NCBI GenBank assembly: GCA_900543755.1 | Contig: UQSP01000032.1 | Coordinates: 1 to 24,863 of the forward strand | Direction: 5' to 3' | From: an uncultured Eubacteriales bacterium | Lineage (GTDB): Bacteria; Bacillota; Clostridia; Christensenellales; Pumilibacteraceae | DNA: 24,863 nt | Shown here: positions 1 through 7,565 of the stretch, in pieces | Layout of the letters: every line of letters starts with the position of its first letter | How positions within the stretch are numbered: the first letter of the stretch is position 1 | Notes under the pieces: model-generated | What the model was told of the DNA's origin: nothing | The model's input: only the letters and a program-made list of their open reading frames with translations | Databases searched by the model: none | Translations under genes and position numbers: made by a program

Positions 1-44
1 CACCCTAGAGTTCGTCGGCAGCGTCAGATGTGTATAAGAGACAG
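1..44 (+). other. Nextera adapter contamination (5' end)
   Basis: These bases are library adapter, not genome. Positions 12-44 equal the 33-base Nextera Read 1 transposase adapter, ending in the 19-bp mosaic end at 26-44. Positions 4-11 (CCTAGAGT) match an i5 index that I recall as S516 of the Nextera XT v2 set, and 1-3 (CAC) fit the end of the P5 flow-cell sequence. Read through, the adapter puts a false N-terminal extension (MCIRD...) on the first gene. Genomic sequence starts at 45. Confidence 0.98.
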
Positions 45-45
45 G

Positions 46-54
46 TGCTATACT
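46..54 (+). promoter_or_regulatory. Possible extended -10 element of asnS
   Basis: TGC followed by TATACT forms an extended -10 hexamer about 33 bases before the asnS start codon. The matching -35 region would fall inside the adapter and is therefore missing, so this is only half a promoter. A T-box leader, common ahead of tRNA synthetase genes in Bacillota, cannot be judged from what remains, although the short distance to the ATG argues against one if this -10 is used. Confidence 0.35.
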
Positions 55-87
55 GCTAAAGTAAATTTACAAATACGGAGAAGTTTT

Positions 88-1482
88 ATGAAAAGGGATT
101 TCGTAAAAGACATTTACGCCGCTCCCGCAGAGTATGAAAACAAGACCGTTACGGTAGGCGGTTGGATACGCAACATACGCGACTCCAAAGCGTTCGGGTT
201 TATCGACTTAAACGACGGATCGTGCTTCAGCAGCGTTCAGGTGGTTTTCGAGCGCAACAAAATAGCAAATTATGACGAAACCGCCGCGCAAAACGTGGGT
301 GCCGCGCTGGTAATTACGGGAAAAGTCACGCTTACGCCGGGTGCGAAACAGCCGCTTGAGATAAAGGCGGAAAAAATCGAAACGGAGGGGACGTCTTCTC
401 CCGAATATCCTTTGCAACCCAAACGTCACACGCCCGAATTTCTGCGTGAGCAAGCTTATTTAAGACCGCGCACCAATTTGTTTTCGGCAGTGTTCCGCGT
501 GCGCAGCGAAGTAGCTTTTGCCATACATTCGTTTTTCCATGACCGCGGATTCGTGTACGTTCATACGCCCATAATAACCGCTTCCGACTGTGAAGGGGCG
601 GGAGAGATGTTCCGCGTGACCACCATAAATCCCGAAAATCCTCCGCGCGACGAAAACGGCAAAGTTGATTACTCCAAGGACTTTTTCGGAAAGCCCGCAA
701 ACCTTACGGTGTCGGGCCAGCTGTCGGGCGAAACTTATGCAATGGCTTTCGGAAAAATTTATACTTTCGGGCCCACTTTCCGCGCGGAAAACTCCAACAC
801 GGCACGTCACGCCGCGGAATTCTGGATGATAGAACCCGAAATAGCTTTTGCCGACCTTGACGACGATATGGCGCTTGCCTGGGACATGATAAAGCATATC
901 ATAAATCACGTCATGACCTCTTGCCGCGCTGAAATCGAGTTTTTCAATAAATTCGTGGACAAAACGCTTCTGGAGCGGCTCGAGTTTCTCAAAACCGCCG
1001 ATTATGCCAAAGTTACCTATACCGAGGCGGTGGATATTCTGCTCAAGTCGGGTAAAGAGTTTAAGTATCCGGTTTACTGGGGCGCCGACCTTCAGACCGA
1101 ACATGAGCGTTATCTGACGGAAGAAGTGTATAAAAAGCCGATATTTGTGACGGATTACCCCAAAGAGATAAAGGCGTTTTATATGCGGCTTAACGACGAC
1201 GGCAAAACCGTTGCCGCAATGGACCTGCTTGTCCCGGGCGTAGGCGAAATAATCGGCGGCTCGCAAAGGGAAGAGCGTCTTGACGTGCTTACCGCGCGCA
1301 TGAAGGAGCTGGGCCTTAAGGAAGAGGATTACTGGTGGTATATCAATCTTCGCCGCTACGGCGGAACCAAACACGCGGGATTCGGACTTGGATTCGAAAG
1401 GATAATAATGTATCTTACGGGCGTAAGCAATATCCGCGACGTCATACCTTATCCCCGCACCGTGGGCAACGCAGAGTTCTGA
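88..1482 (+). CDS. asnS: Asparaginyl-tRNA synthetase
   Basis: Charges tRNA-Asn with asparagine in the cytoplasm using ATP. The 464-residue product is full length for a bacterial AsnRS. It has an N-terminal OB-fold anticodon-binding domain (about residues 15-105, with GGWIRNIRDSKAFGFI), then the class II catalytic core. Motif 2 appears as FGPTFRAENSNT, followed by RHAAEFWMIEPE, which is the asparaginyl/aspartyl signature. Motif 3 is GFGLGFERIIMYLTG, and the C-terminus GNAEF is typical of AsnS. The start at 88 is chosen because GGAG lies seven bases upstream and homologues begin near this Met; an upstream in-frame ATG at 28 lies inside adapter and is false. The gene stands alone, with a terminator following. 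Having AsnRS suggests that asparagine is charged directly rather than only by the indirect amidotransferase route. Confidence 0.97.
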   Translation: MKRDFVKDIYAAPAEYENKTVTVGGWIRNIRDSKAFGFIDLNDGSCFSSVQVVFERNKIANYDETAAQNVGAALVITGKVTLTPGAKQPLEIKAEKIETEGTSSPEYPLQPKRHTPEFLREQAYLRPRTNLFSAVFRVRSEVAFAIHSFFHDRGFVYVHTPIITASDCEGAGEMFRVTTINPENPPRDENGKVDYSKDFFGKPANLTVSGQLSGETYAMAFGKIYTFGPTFRAENSNTARHAAEFWMIEPEIAFADLDDDMALAWDMIKHIINHVMTSCRAEIEFFNKFVDKTLLERLEFLKTADYAKVTYTEAVDILLKSGKEFKYPVYWGADLQTEHERYLTEEVYKKPIFVTDYPKEIKAFYMRLNDDGKTVAAMDLLVPGVGEIIGGSQREERLDVLTARMKELGLKEEDYWWYINLRRYGGTKHAGFGLGFERIIMYLTGVSNIRDVIPYPRTVGNAEF

Positions 1483-1559
1483 CGGATTAATAAAAACGCG
1501 CGATAACTCTTGGCTTTGCTTTTTTGAAAAAACCCCAATCAAATCTTTTAAAGTATAAA

Positions 1560-1595
1560 AATCTCCGCTTCGGATAAAAAACGGAGGTTTTTTTT
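1560..1595 (+). terminator. Two-way intrinsic terminator between asnS and the GrpB-family gene
   Basis: Eight-base-pair stem (AATCTCCG / CGGAGGTT, one G-U pair) followed by eight T on the plus strand, 78 bases after the asnS stop. On the minus strand the same hairpin is followed by TTTTTAT, so it can also end the convergent GrpB-family transcript. Confidence 0.85.
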
Positions 1596-1671
1596 ATTGC
1601 ACATAATCGAATCTTGTTTTTTACGGATTTTTTATCAGGATAAGTTTTTGCCTGAGTTTTTAAGACAAATT

Positions 1672-2235
1672 TCAATATCGGTTTTTGTAATTTTCTTTTG
1701 CCAAAAGCGTGTATTTAAGCACAAATTCGGTTTTTGCGGCAGTATAGGCGTCGCGGTTAAATTCATGCTTTTTCCAAAGCGACAGTTTCAGTTTTTCGTA
1801 CTCGCGGGCGATGCCTGCGTGTTCGATGAGATAATCGCGGAAGTAAAGTTCATTGTTATCTCCGTAAAGACGCAAATGAAGGTGAAAGACTTTTTCCGCA
1901 AAACCATGTACCGTGTAGCCCCGATTAAAGGATTTACGGTTATTTCCCTCGCTCATTTTGATATAACCGTTTTGTTCGATAGCCTTTGCGGCTTTTTCCA
2001 TCGCCGCAGGGTCATGTGCTTCAACAAGAATATCCACAATGTTTTTTGCCATTATGTCTGCTATCGCGGTGCTGCCGATGTGACTTATTCTGTATCCGTC
2101 GCCGATAAAAGAAATTATTCTTTCCTTTTCCTCGCAAAACCAATCTTTCCACAAAGGGTTGTGCTTATGAAGGGAAATGGGAAACAGTTTCCGCAATTCC
2201 TCTATGGCCATTTCGGATAAAGCTTTACAGCGCAT
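1672..2235 (-). CDS. GrpB family (UPF0157) nucleotidyltransferase-like protein
   Basis: A 187-residue protein of the GrpB/UPF0157 family, which has a nucleotidyltransferase-like fold; its substrate is not established. Visible family signatures are the N-terminal LSEMAIEELRKLFPI, the motif RISHIGSTAIADIMAKNIVDILVE near residues 48-70, and the FHLHLR and FRDYLIEH blocks in the second half. The usual AKPIIDI is AKNIVDI here. The start at 2235 is preferred because the conserved N-terminal block follows it directly; an in-frame Met 22 codons upstream would add a stretch unlike the family. The Shine-Dalgarno is weak (GGCGGG about 10 bases upstream). The gene is monocistronic, with a promoter just upstream and a shared terminator downstream. 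Family assignment is fairly certain, function is not. Confidence 0.85.
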   Translation of the reverse strand: MRCKALSEMAIEELRKLFPISLHKHNPLWKDWFCEEKERIISFIGDGYRISHIGSTAIADIMAKNIVDILVEAHDPAAMEKAAKAIEQNGYIKMSEGNNRKSFNRGYTVHGFAEKVFHLHLRLYGDNNELYFRDYLIEHAGIAREYEKLKLSLWKKHEFNRDAYTAAKTEFVLKYTLLAKENYKNRY

Positions 2236-2266
2236 TAATTTGTACCCGCCGAAAAATATTTTAATA

Positions 2267-2295
2267 ATTATACACCGATTCAATCGAAAACACAA
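2267..2295 (-). promoter_or_regulatory. Candidate promoter of the GrpB-family gene
   Basis: On the minus strand TTGTGT (2290-2295), a 17-base spacer, then a perfect TATAAT (2267-2272) about 30 bases before the start codon. The -35 matches the consensus at only its first three positions. Confidence 0.5.
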
Positions 2296-2383
2296 ACGCA
2301 TTGCGGGGACAGGCGAATTTCATAAAAGCGTTGCGCGTCGTTTAACGGTATAGTTTTTTTACTGCAAAACAATAGATATAATT

Positions 2384-2416
2384 AAAAAGTCCCGAAGCGA
2401 AGTAAGCTTCAGGACT
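2384..2416 (-). terminator. Terminator of the tRNA-Leu gene
   Basis: On the minus strand an 11-bp stem (AGTCCTGAAGC / GCTTCGGGACT, one G-U pair) with a seven-base loop is followed by five T, starting seven bases after the tRNA 3' end. Confidence 0.88.
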
Positions 2417-2422
2417 GATTAA

Positions 2423-2509
2423 TGGTGCCGCCGGTCGGGGTCGAACCGACACGGTATCACTACCGCGGGATTTTGAGTCCCGTGCGTCTGCCAATTTCAC
2501 CACGGCGGC
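2423..2509 (-). tRNA. tRNA-Leu (anticodon CAA)
   Basis: An 87-base tRNA read on the minus strand. The acceptor stem is GCCGCCG / CGGCGGC with discriminator A and encoded CCA. The anticodon stem CGGGA / TCCCG encloses the loop CTCAAAA, giving anticodon CAA, which reads UUG. The long variable arm (CGGTAGTGATACCG) marks it as class II, and the T arm is GTCGG-TTCGACC-CCGAC. It has its own promoter and terminator. Confidence 0.96.
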
Positions 2510-2524
2510 ATGGACAACGTTAGT

Positions 2525-2553
2525 ATTTTATCATATTGCGGCGCGTTTGACAA
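2525..2553 (-). promoter_or_regulatory. Promoter of tRNA-Leu
   Basis: On the minus strand TTGTCA (2548-2553), a 17-base spacer, then TAAAAT (2525-2530). The predicted start lies around 2518, about nine bases before the mature tRNA 5' end. It is back to back with the polA promoter nine bases away. Confidence 0.78.
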
Positions 2554-2561
2554 GCAAATGA

Positions 2562-2590
2562 TTGATAATTTGCTAAATTCGTTGTATAAT
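2562..2590 (+). promoter_or_regulatory. Promoter of polA-coaE-lytic transglycosylase
   Basis: TTGATA (2562-2567), a 17-base spacer, then a perfect TATAAT (2585-2590). Transcription would start near 2597, leaving a leader of about 50 bases with a full AGGAGG Shine-Dalgarno at 2634-2639. Confidence 0.82.
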
Positions 2591-2646
2591 AATCGGTGGA
2601 ATAAGTATTGTTTGGCGAAGGAAAGCTTAAACGAGGAGGAAACGCA

Positions 2647-5181
2647 ATGGAAAACATGCTTTTAATAGACGGCAACAGCCTTATAAACCGCGCTTTTTAC
2701 GCGTTGCCTCCGCTTAACAACAAAAACGGCGTTCCCACTCAGGCGGTATACGGATTTACAACCATGCTGATAAAAGCTATCGGGGACTATAAGCCCAAAT
2801 ACATCGCCGTGGCGTTCGACCTTGCGGCGCCCACGTTCCGCCATAAAATGTACGACGGGTACAAAGCCACGCGCAAGCATATGCCCGACGAGCTTGCCGT
2901 ACAACTTCCCATTCTCAAGCAGCAGCTTCGGCTTATGAATATTTCCGTAGTGGAAAAAGAGGGATACGAGGCGGACGACGTAATAGGCACTCTTGCCGCC
3001 GATAACAACGTAATGACATATATAATCACGGGCGACCGCGACAGCTTGCAGCTGATAGACGACACCACACGCGTGGTGCTTACCAAGCGCGGAATAACCG
3101 AAACGCTTGTGCTGGACAAAGAAGGACTTAAAAAAGAATTCGGACTGACTCCTGCCGCGGTAGTGGACTATAAGGCGCTTGCGGGCGACTCCAGCGACAA
3201 CATTCCGGGCGTTGCGGGCGTGGGCGACAAAACCGCTTTAAGTCTTATAGAGCAATACGGCAGCGTAGAAAAAATTTACGAAAACATCGATTCGGTTTCG
3301 GGAAAGCTGGGCGAAAAACTGAGAGCCGGAAGGGATTCGGCAAAACTTTCTTACGAGCTTGCAACCATAAAACGCGACGTGCCGCTTGAGGAAAAAACGG
3401 AGGATTTCACTTTCGATTTTCCTTTTTCCGCGGCGGTAAGGACGTTTTTTGCGGACAACGGATTCCGTTCGCTCATAAAGCGGGATGACATCTTTGTAGC
3501 GCAAGCCGCCGTAAAGAACGAAGTTAAAACGGAATTCACGCAGGAAAAAATCAGTTCCGTTGAAAAAATAAAGCAAATACTCTTAAACGCGCAATCTTTT
3601 TCCTTCCTGTTAGCGGACGATATACGTTTCAGCACGGACGGCAAAACCGAATACATTGTAAGCCTCAGTAAAACGCTTATTGACGAAGGGCTTGCCGTGC
3701 ACGAGGCTTGCGCCGCATTTAAACCGTTTTTGGAAGACGTAAAAATCAGGAAATATCTTTTCGACGCAAAAAAAGTAAAGCGCGTGCTTAAATCGGAGGG
3801 CGCGTCGGTAAAGGGCTACGATGACGTAAAGCTCATGCAGTATCTTGCCGATATGCGCGTAAACGAGGACAGCGTCGAACTTTTGATGGAGTCTTCGGGG
3901 TATGACAAAAACTTTCCAGCCGCAGGCTTATGTCTCGCCGCGGAAAATCTTGATGCCGAAATAAAGCGGCTCGGTATGGAAAAGTTGTATAAAGAGGCGG
4001 AACTGCCGCTTATCGACATCCTTTTCGATATGGAGGAGCGCGGGGTGAAAGTCGACGTGCATCTTCTCAATTCCATCGGGGAAGAGTATGTAAAGCAGGC
4101 GGCGGAACTTAACGATATAATCTGCCGTATAGCCGGTAAAAAATTCAACGTAAATTCGCCCCGTCAGCTTGCTGAGGTGCTTTTTACCGACCTTAAAATA
4201 CCTTATCCCAAAAAGAGCGCCAAACACTCCACAAACGCCGAAATCCTGGATATGATTCAGGACAAACACGAAATAGTGCCGCTTATAGGGAAATACCGCT
4301 TTATAACAAAACTCAACAGCACTTATATAGAAGGGCTGAGAAAACTTTTGTCGCCCGACGACGTAATACACACCGACTACAAACAAACCCTTACCACTAC
4401 GGGAAGACTTTCAAGTGCCGAGCCCAATCTGCAAAACATTCCCGTCCGCGAGGAGGAGGGTAAAAGATTGAGGGGGCTGTTCGTGGCGAGGGAAGGCTAT
4501 ACTCTGGTATCGGCGGACTATTCGCAGATAGAACTCCGTCTGCTTGCGCATTTTTCGGGCGACGAACGAATGCTTGCCCTTTACGGCGCGGACGAGGATA
4601 TCCACGCGCGCACGGCGGCGGAAGTGTTCGGCGTACCCATTGAAAAGGTTACGCCCTCCATGCGTCGGGAAGCGAAAGTCGTTAACTTCGGCATAATTTA
4701 CGGCATGAGCGATTACGGACTGTCGCAAAGCCTGAAGTGCTCGCTTGCCACCGCAAAAAGGTATATGGATACTTATTTTGCGCGGTTTTCCGCAATCAAG
4801 CCCTATTTCGATTCGGTGGTGGAAAACGCCAAGAAAACGGGTTACACCACCACGCTTTTGGGAAGAGTGCGCTATATTCCGGAGCTGGCTTCCCCCAATT
4901 ACATGACGCGCCAGTTCGGCGAGCGCGCCGCAATGAACATGCCGCTTCAGGGCAGCGCGGCGGATATCATAAAGCTTGCCATGGTTTCGGTGGCGGAAAA
5001 GCTTAAAGGGCTGAAGTCCGCGCTTATACTTCAGATTCACGACGAACTTATCGTGGAAGCTGCTGACGAAGAAGTCGGAAAAGTAAAAGCCATACTTAAA
5101 GACTGTATGGAAAACGCGGTTCAGCTTAAGGTGCCGCTTACCGTGGATATTTCGTCGGGTAAAAGCTGGATAGATTGCTGA
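2647..5181 (+). CDS. polA: DNA polymerase I (proofreading domain degenerate)
   Basis: Removes primers, fills gaps and repairs DNA. The 844-residue protein has an N-terminal 5'-nuclease domain (about residues 1-290: LLIDGNSLINRAFYA, EADDVIGTLA, ITGDRDSLQL, GVAGVGDKTA), a central 3'-5' exonuclease-like domain and a C-terminal polymerase domain. The polymerase motifs are intact: motif A DYSQIELR at residue 624, motif B RREAKVVNFGIIYG near 672 and motif C QIHDELIVE with H798 and D799. The central domain lacks the usual acidic metal ligands (no DxE in the first motif, LLADDIRFS instead; no YxxxD), so proofreading is probably absent, as in the Bacillus and Thermus enzymes. The start at 2647 is set by AGGAGG seven bases upstream; a longer reading from 2608 would place this site inside the gene. 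coaE follows after 37 bases. Confidence 0.97.
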   Translation: MENMLLIDGNSLINRAFYALPPLNNKNGVPTQAVYGFTTMLIKAIGDYKPKYIAVAFDLAAPTFRHKMYDGYKATRKHMPDELAVQLPILKQQLRLMNISVVEKEGYEADDVIGTLAADNNVMTYIITGDRDSLQLIDDTTRVVLTKRGITETLVLDKEGLKKEFGLTPAAVVDYKALAGDSSDNIPGVAGVGDKTALSLIEQYGSVEKIYENIDSVSGKLGEKLRAGRDSAKLSYELATIKRDVPLEEKTEDFTFDFPFSAAVRTFFADNGFRSLIKRDDIFVAQAAVKNEVKTEFTQEKISSVEKIKQILLNAQSFSFLLADDIRFSTDGKTEYIVSLSKTLIDEGLAVHEACAAFKPFLEDVKIRKYLFDAKKVKRVLKSEGASVKGYDDVKLMQYLADMRVNEDSVELLMESSGYDKNFPAAGLCLAAENLDAEIKRLGMEKLYKEAELPLIDILFDMEERGVKVDVHLLNSIGEEYVKQAAELNDIICRIAGKKFNVNSPRQLAEVLFTDLKIPYPKKSAKHSTNAEILDMIQDKHEIVPLIGKYRFITKLNSTYIEGLRKLLSPDDVIHTDYKQTLTTTGRLSSAEPNLQNIPVREEEGKRLRGLFVAREGYTLVSADYSQIELRLLAHFSGDERMLALYGADEDIHARTAAEVFGVPIEKVTPSMRREAKVVNFGIIYGMSDYGLSQSLKCSLATAKRYMDTYFARFSAIKPYFDSVVENAKKTGYTTTLLGRVRYIPELASPNYMTRQFGERAAMNMPLQGSAADIIKLAMVSVAEKLKGLKSALILQIHDELIVEAADEEVGKVKAILKDCMENAVQLKVPLTVDISSGKSWIDC

Positions 5182-5218
5182 TAAAACAAGTTTGCATCAA
5201 AGTTTTAAGGAAGTACTT

Positions 5219-5815
5219 ATGAAGAAGTATGTTGTTGGTATAACGGGCGGAATCGCCAGCGGAAAAAGCGCGGTAAGCGGAATTTTGGAGAAAAAAGGCG
5301 CATATATTATCGATGCGGACGTCGTTGCCCGCGACGTGGTTGCGCCCGGCTCGGAAGGCGAACGTTTGCTTAAAGCGGCATTTCCCCGGGCTTACGAAGG
5401 CGGAACTCTTGACCGCAAAGTCCTGCGCGAAGAGGTTTTTTCGGATAAGAACAAACTTAATCGGCTTAACGGAATTACTCATCCGCTTATTCGCAAGGAA
5501 ATAAAAAAACGAATAGAAAACGCCCCTTCGGAAATTGTATTTCTGGTAGTGCCGTTGTTGTTCGAGTCGGGGTTCGACAACCTTTGCGATTACATAGCTA
5601 CGGTTGTGTCGGATGAAGACAAGCGTATAATCAGACTTAAAAAGCGCAACAATAACATTACGGAAGAACTGGCGCAGGAAATAATACGCGCGCAACTTAG
5701 CGAAAACGAGCGCATTACGCGTTCGGACGAGGTTATCGTCAACAACGAAAGTCTTGAAAAACTGGAGGCAAGAGTGAACGGCTTTTACGAAAAAATTCAG
5801 TGTCGGGAGAGTTAA
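5219..5815 (+). CDS. coaE: Dephospho-CoA kinase
   Basis: Carries out the last step of coenzyme A synthesis, phosphorylating the 3'-hydroxyl of dephospho-CoA with ATP. The 198-residue product has the normal length. The P-loop GITGGIASGKSAVSG lies at residues 6-20, followed by IIDADVVARDV with the acceptor-binding Asp and by the VPLLFESGF block near residue 113. The start at 5219 follows an AAGGAAG Shine-Dalgarno and gives the family-typical MKKYVVGITGG. It lies downstream of polA, an arrangement common in Bacillota, and meets the lytic transglycosylase gene at its 3' end, so the three are probably one transcript. Confidence 0.95.
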   Translation: MKKYVVGITGGIASGKSAVSGILEKKGAYIIDADVVARDVVAPGSEGERLLKAAFPRAYEGGTLDRKVLREEVFSDKNKLNRLNGITHPLIRKEIKKRIENAPSEIVFLVVPLLFESGFDNLCDYIATVVSDEDKRIIRLKKRNNNITEELAQEIIRAQLSENERITRSDEVIVNNESLEKLEARVNGFYEKIQCRES

Positions 5816-6345
5816 AAATTTCCTATCTGATTGCGGGTGCGGCTTTATCGGTTCTTCTTCTGGTGCTTGCCTCTTTAAGCGCGCTTTCCTTACGCTATCC
5901 GCTTGTTTACCGCGACGAGATTCTGATTCAGTCAAAGTCCAACGGCTTAAGCGCGGAGCTTGTTGCCGCCGTCGTCTGGACGGAAAGCAAGTTCGACGCG
6001 TCAGCCGTATCGGGTAAAGGTGCGTGCGGACTCATGCAGCTGATGCCGTCCACCGCGGAGTGGTGCGCTGCAAAAAAAGGAATCGACTACTCGGACGAAA
6101 TGCTTTTCGACCCGAAGTACAATATAGAGTTGGGCACGTTTTATCTTAAATATCTGATGAATAAATTCGGGGACGAAACGCTTGCAGTTGCGGCATACAA
6201 CGCGGGCGAGGGCAACGTGACAAACTGGATAAAACAAAACCTCGAAGAAATTCCTTTTCCCGAAACCGACATGTACGTAAAGCGCGTCATGAGCGCAAAA
6301 AACGTATATAAGGCAAGATTGAAAGACATAAAATCAAGCGACTGA
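5800..6345 (+). CDS. Membrane-anchored lytic transglycosylase (SLT domain)
   Basis: Predicted to cleave peptidoglycan between N-acetylmuramic acid and N-acetylglucosamine outside the membrane. One N-terminal membrane segment (about residues 9-30) is followed by a family 1 SLT domain. The catalytic Glu is E62 in VWTESKFDAS, followed by GACGLMQLMPSTA and, further on, AVAAYNAGEGNV, all standard signatures. From GTG 5800 the protein has 181 residues, overlaps coaE by 16 bases and has no visible Shine-Dalgarno. An alternative is ATT at 5818, three bases after the coaE stop, with GGGAG at 5805-5809 and an eight-base spacer. That start removes six residues, including the only Lys before the membrane segment, so the choice is open. 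It is the last gene before a terminator. Confidence 0.9.
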   Translation: MSGELKISYLIAGAALSVLLLVLASLSALSLRYPLVYRDEILIQSKSNGLSAELVAAVVWTESKFDASAVSGKGACGLMQLMPSTAEWCAAKKGIDYSDEMLFDPKYNIELGTFYLKYLMNKFGDETLAVAAYNAGEGNVTNWIKQNLEEIPFPETDMYVKRVMSAKNVYKARLKDIKSSD

Positions 6346-6405
6346 AACCGTTGTTTGTTATGGACGTTTGAGATTTTTAAATCGTTGTGACGTTAAAAGA
6401 AAAAC

Positions 6406-6441
6406 CAAAAAAGGCTTCCCGAAACAAAGGGAAGCTTTTTT
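6406..6441 (+). terminator. Two-way terminator after the lytic transglycosylase
   Basis: Stem GCTTCCC / GGGAAGC with an eight-base loop, followed by six T. An A-rich run on the left (6406-6412) supplies a T run for the convergent WYL-regulator transcript on the minus strand. Confidence 0.85.
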
Positions 6442-6522
6442 GTAAATGATTGAGTTGCTTGTTTTTACTTTTTATTATTATTTCAGGGCTTTTTCGGGAC
6501 GAATAAAACATTCGGCTGTCCG

Positions 6523-7455
6523 TTATTCTATTCCCGCGTTTCGTAAAATTCGCTTGCATTCCACCAACAATTCTTCTCTTAAAAACGACGGCGACAGCAC
6601 CTTTATGCTTGACCCGAAGCTTAAAAGCTTGTTTATCAGCACTCTTCCCGAGTACAGTCTGGCTTTTGCAATATACTTGTAACCGCGCTCGAAAACCGCG
6701 TCGTAACCAAGCCACTCCTCGATATCGCCCAGGATAGTGGAGGAAAATTCTATTTCGAGATCCACGGTTTCGAAATCGTCGAAGTTACCGTTAAGTTTTT
6801 CGTACACGTCGCAAGGTTTCCTCTCAAAACTCTGGTCGGTGGGCAGCAAGGATTTGATGCGCGCAAGTTTGAACAGCCTGAAATCTTTCCTGTAATGACA
6901 CCAGCCGTAGACGTACCATATACCTTCTTTAAGCACGCGGTAGTAGGGGTCGAAAAGCCTGTGAGTTTTGGACTCGTATCTGTCGACATACATCAGGTTA
7001 AGACTTTTTTTATTGTCTATCGCCTTTTGCAGAATTTCCATTTTGGCGCGGTAAAGCGTGGGATTGCTCCATGGACCCGCGTCGATGATTAAAGTATCCG
7101 TTTCCAGAAGGTAATGTTCGTCGTTCTTTCTTTTTGCCATGTATTTAAGCTTGTCGGCAATGCTTTCGTTCAACTTGTCGTCATACCTGTCCATCGATTT
7201 AAGGCAGGTGATGATGCGCGCTATTTCCTGCTCGGAAAAAAACGATTTGTCAAATTGAAATTCCGACGAAATTTCGTATCCTCCGTTCTTGCCCTTGATG
7301 GAGTAAACGGGTACGCCCGTCGCCGCAATGGCGTTTATGTAGCGGATTACCGTGCGCTCGCATATCTCGAACTTTTCGGCAAGCGCTTTTTTCGTGGTTT
7401 TGCCGTTGTTGAGAAGCGTGATTAGAATGGAAAACATCAGCGAACTGTTGTGCAT
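6523..7455 (-). CDS. HTH-WYL domain transcriptional regulator (YafY type)
   Basis: A 310-residue regulator. Residues 1-60 form a winged helix (SILITLLNNGKTTKKALAEKF, CERTVIRYINAI) and the middle holds a WYL domain with WYVYGWCHYRKDFRLFKLARI, close to the family's WYLVGYCHLR-type core; a WCX-like C-terminal part follows. WYL domains are known to sense nucleic-acid ligands or nucleotides, but this ligand is unknown. The start at 7455 has AGGGG eight bases upstream; an upstream in-frame reading to 7521 would run through the -10 element. A near-consensus promoter overlaps a perfect palindrome at 7505-7520, and the divergent neighbour shares that region, which suggests autoregulation together with control of the small protein at 7566. 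Confidence 0.9.
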   Translation of the reverse strand: MHNSSLMFSILITLLNNGKTTKKALAEKFEICERTVIRYINAIAATGVPVYSIKGKNGGYEISSEFQFDKSFFSEQEIARIITCLKSMDRYDDKLNESIADKLKYMAKRKNDEHYLLETDTLIIDAGPWSNPTLYRAKMEILQKAIDNKKSLNLMYVDRYESKTHRLFDPYYRVLKEGIWYVYGWCHYRKDFRLFKLARIKSLLPTDQSFERKPCDVYEKLNGNFDDFETVDLEIEFSSTILGDIEEWLGYDAVFERGYKYIAKARLYSGRVLINKLLSFGSSIKVLSPSFLREELLVECKRILRNAGIE

Positions 7456-7492
7456 ATATTTACCCCTGAAAAAAACTGAAATTTCTGAAATA

Positions 7493-7521
7493 ATTTTATA
7501 ATGGTGACAATACGTTGTCAA
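7493..7521 (-). promoter_or_regulatory. Promoter of the WYL regulator gene
   Basis: On the minus strand a perfect TTGACA (7516-7521), a 17-base spacer, then TAAAAT (7493-7498), about 38 bases before the start codon. The spacer and most of the -35 lie within the palindrome at 7505-7520. Confidence 0.8.
7505..7520. promoter_or_regulatory. Candidate operator: 6-4-6 palindrome
   Basis: TGACAATACGTTGTCA is a perfect inverted repeat of TGACAA around TACG. It covers the -35 and spacer of the WYL gene promoter and lies just upstream of the -10 of the divergent gene. It is a good candidate for binding by the WYL regulator; that binding is inferred. Confidence 0.6.
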
Positions 7522-7529
7522 GCATATTA

Positions 7530-7538
7530 TGCTATAAT
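7530..7538 (+). promoter_or_regulatory. Extended -10 of the 104-residue gene
   Basis: TGC-TATAAT forms a perfect extended -10 about 28 bases before the start codon at 7566. There is no good -35 at the usual distance (ATACGT at 7510-7515), which is common for extended -10 promoters and for promoters helped by an activator bound nearby. Confidence 0.65.
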
Positions 7539-7565
7539 GAAGAAAAAACAGCGGAGGAATTAAAT

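Noticed and set aside
28..87. N-terminal extension of AsnS starting at ATG 28
   Set aside because: The ATG and first codons are Nextera adapter; the true start at 88 has a Shine-Dalgarno and the family N-terminus.
45..87. T-box leader for asnS
   Set aside because: Only 43 genomic bases remain upstream of the ATG; neither T-box motifs nor an antiterminator is visible, so no claim is made.
460..1542. A 360-codon open frame on the minus strand opposite asnS
   Set aside because: Antisense shadow of a conserved gene; no Shine-Dalgarno, no recognisable protein.
1597..2220. A 207-codon plus-strand open frame opposite the GrpB-family gene
   Set aside because: The minus-strand frame carries clear GrpB motifs, a promoter and a start; the plus frame has none.
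5138..5935. A 265-codon minus-strand frame opposite coaE
   Set aside because: Mirror of the real kinase gene, with Arg/Phe-rich unnatural composition.
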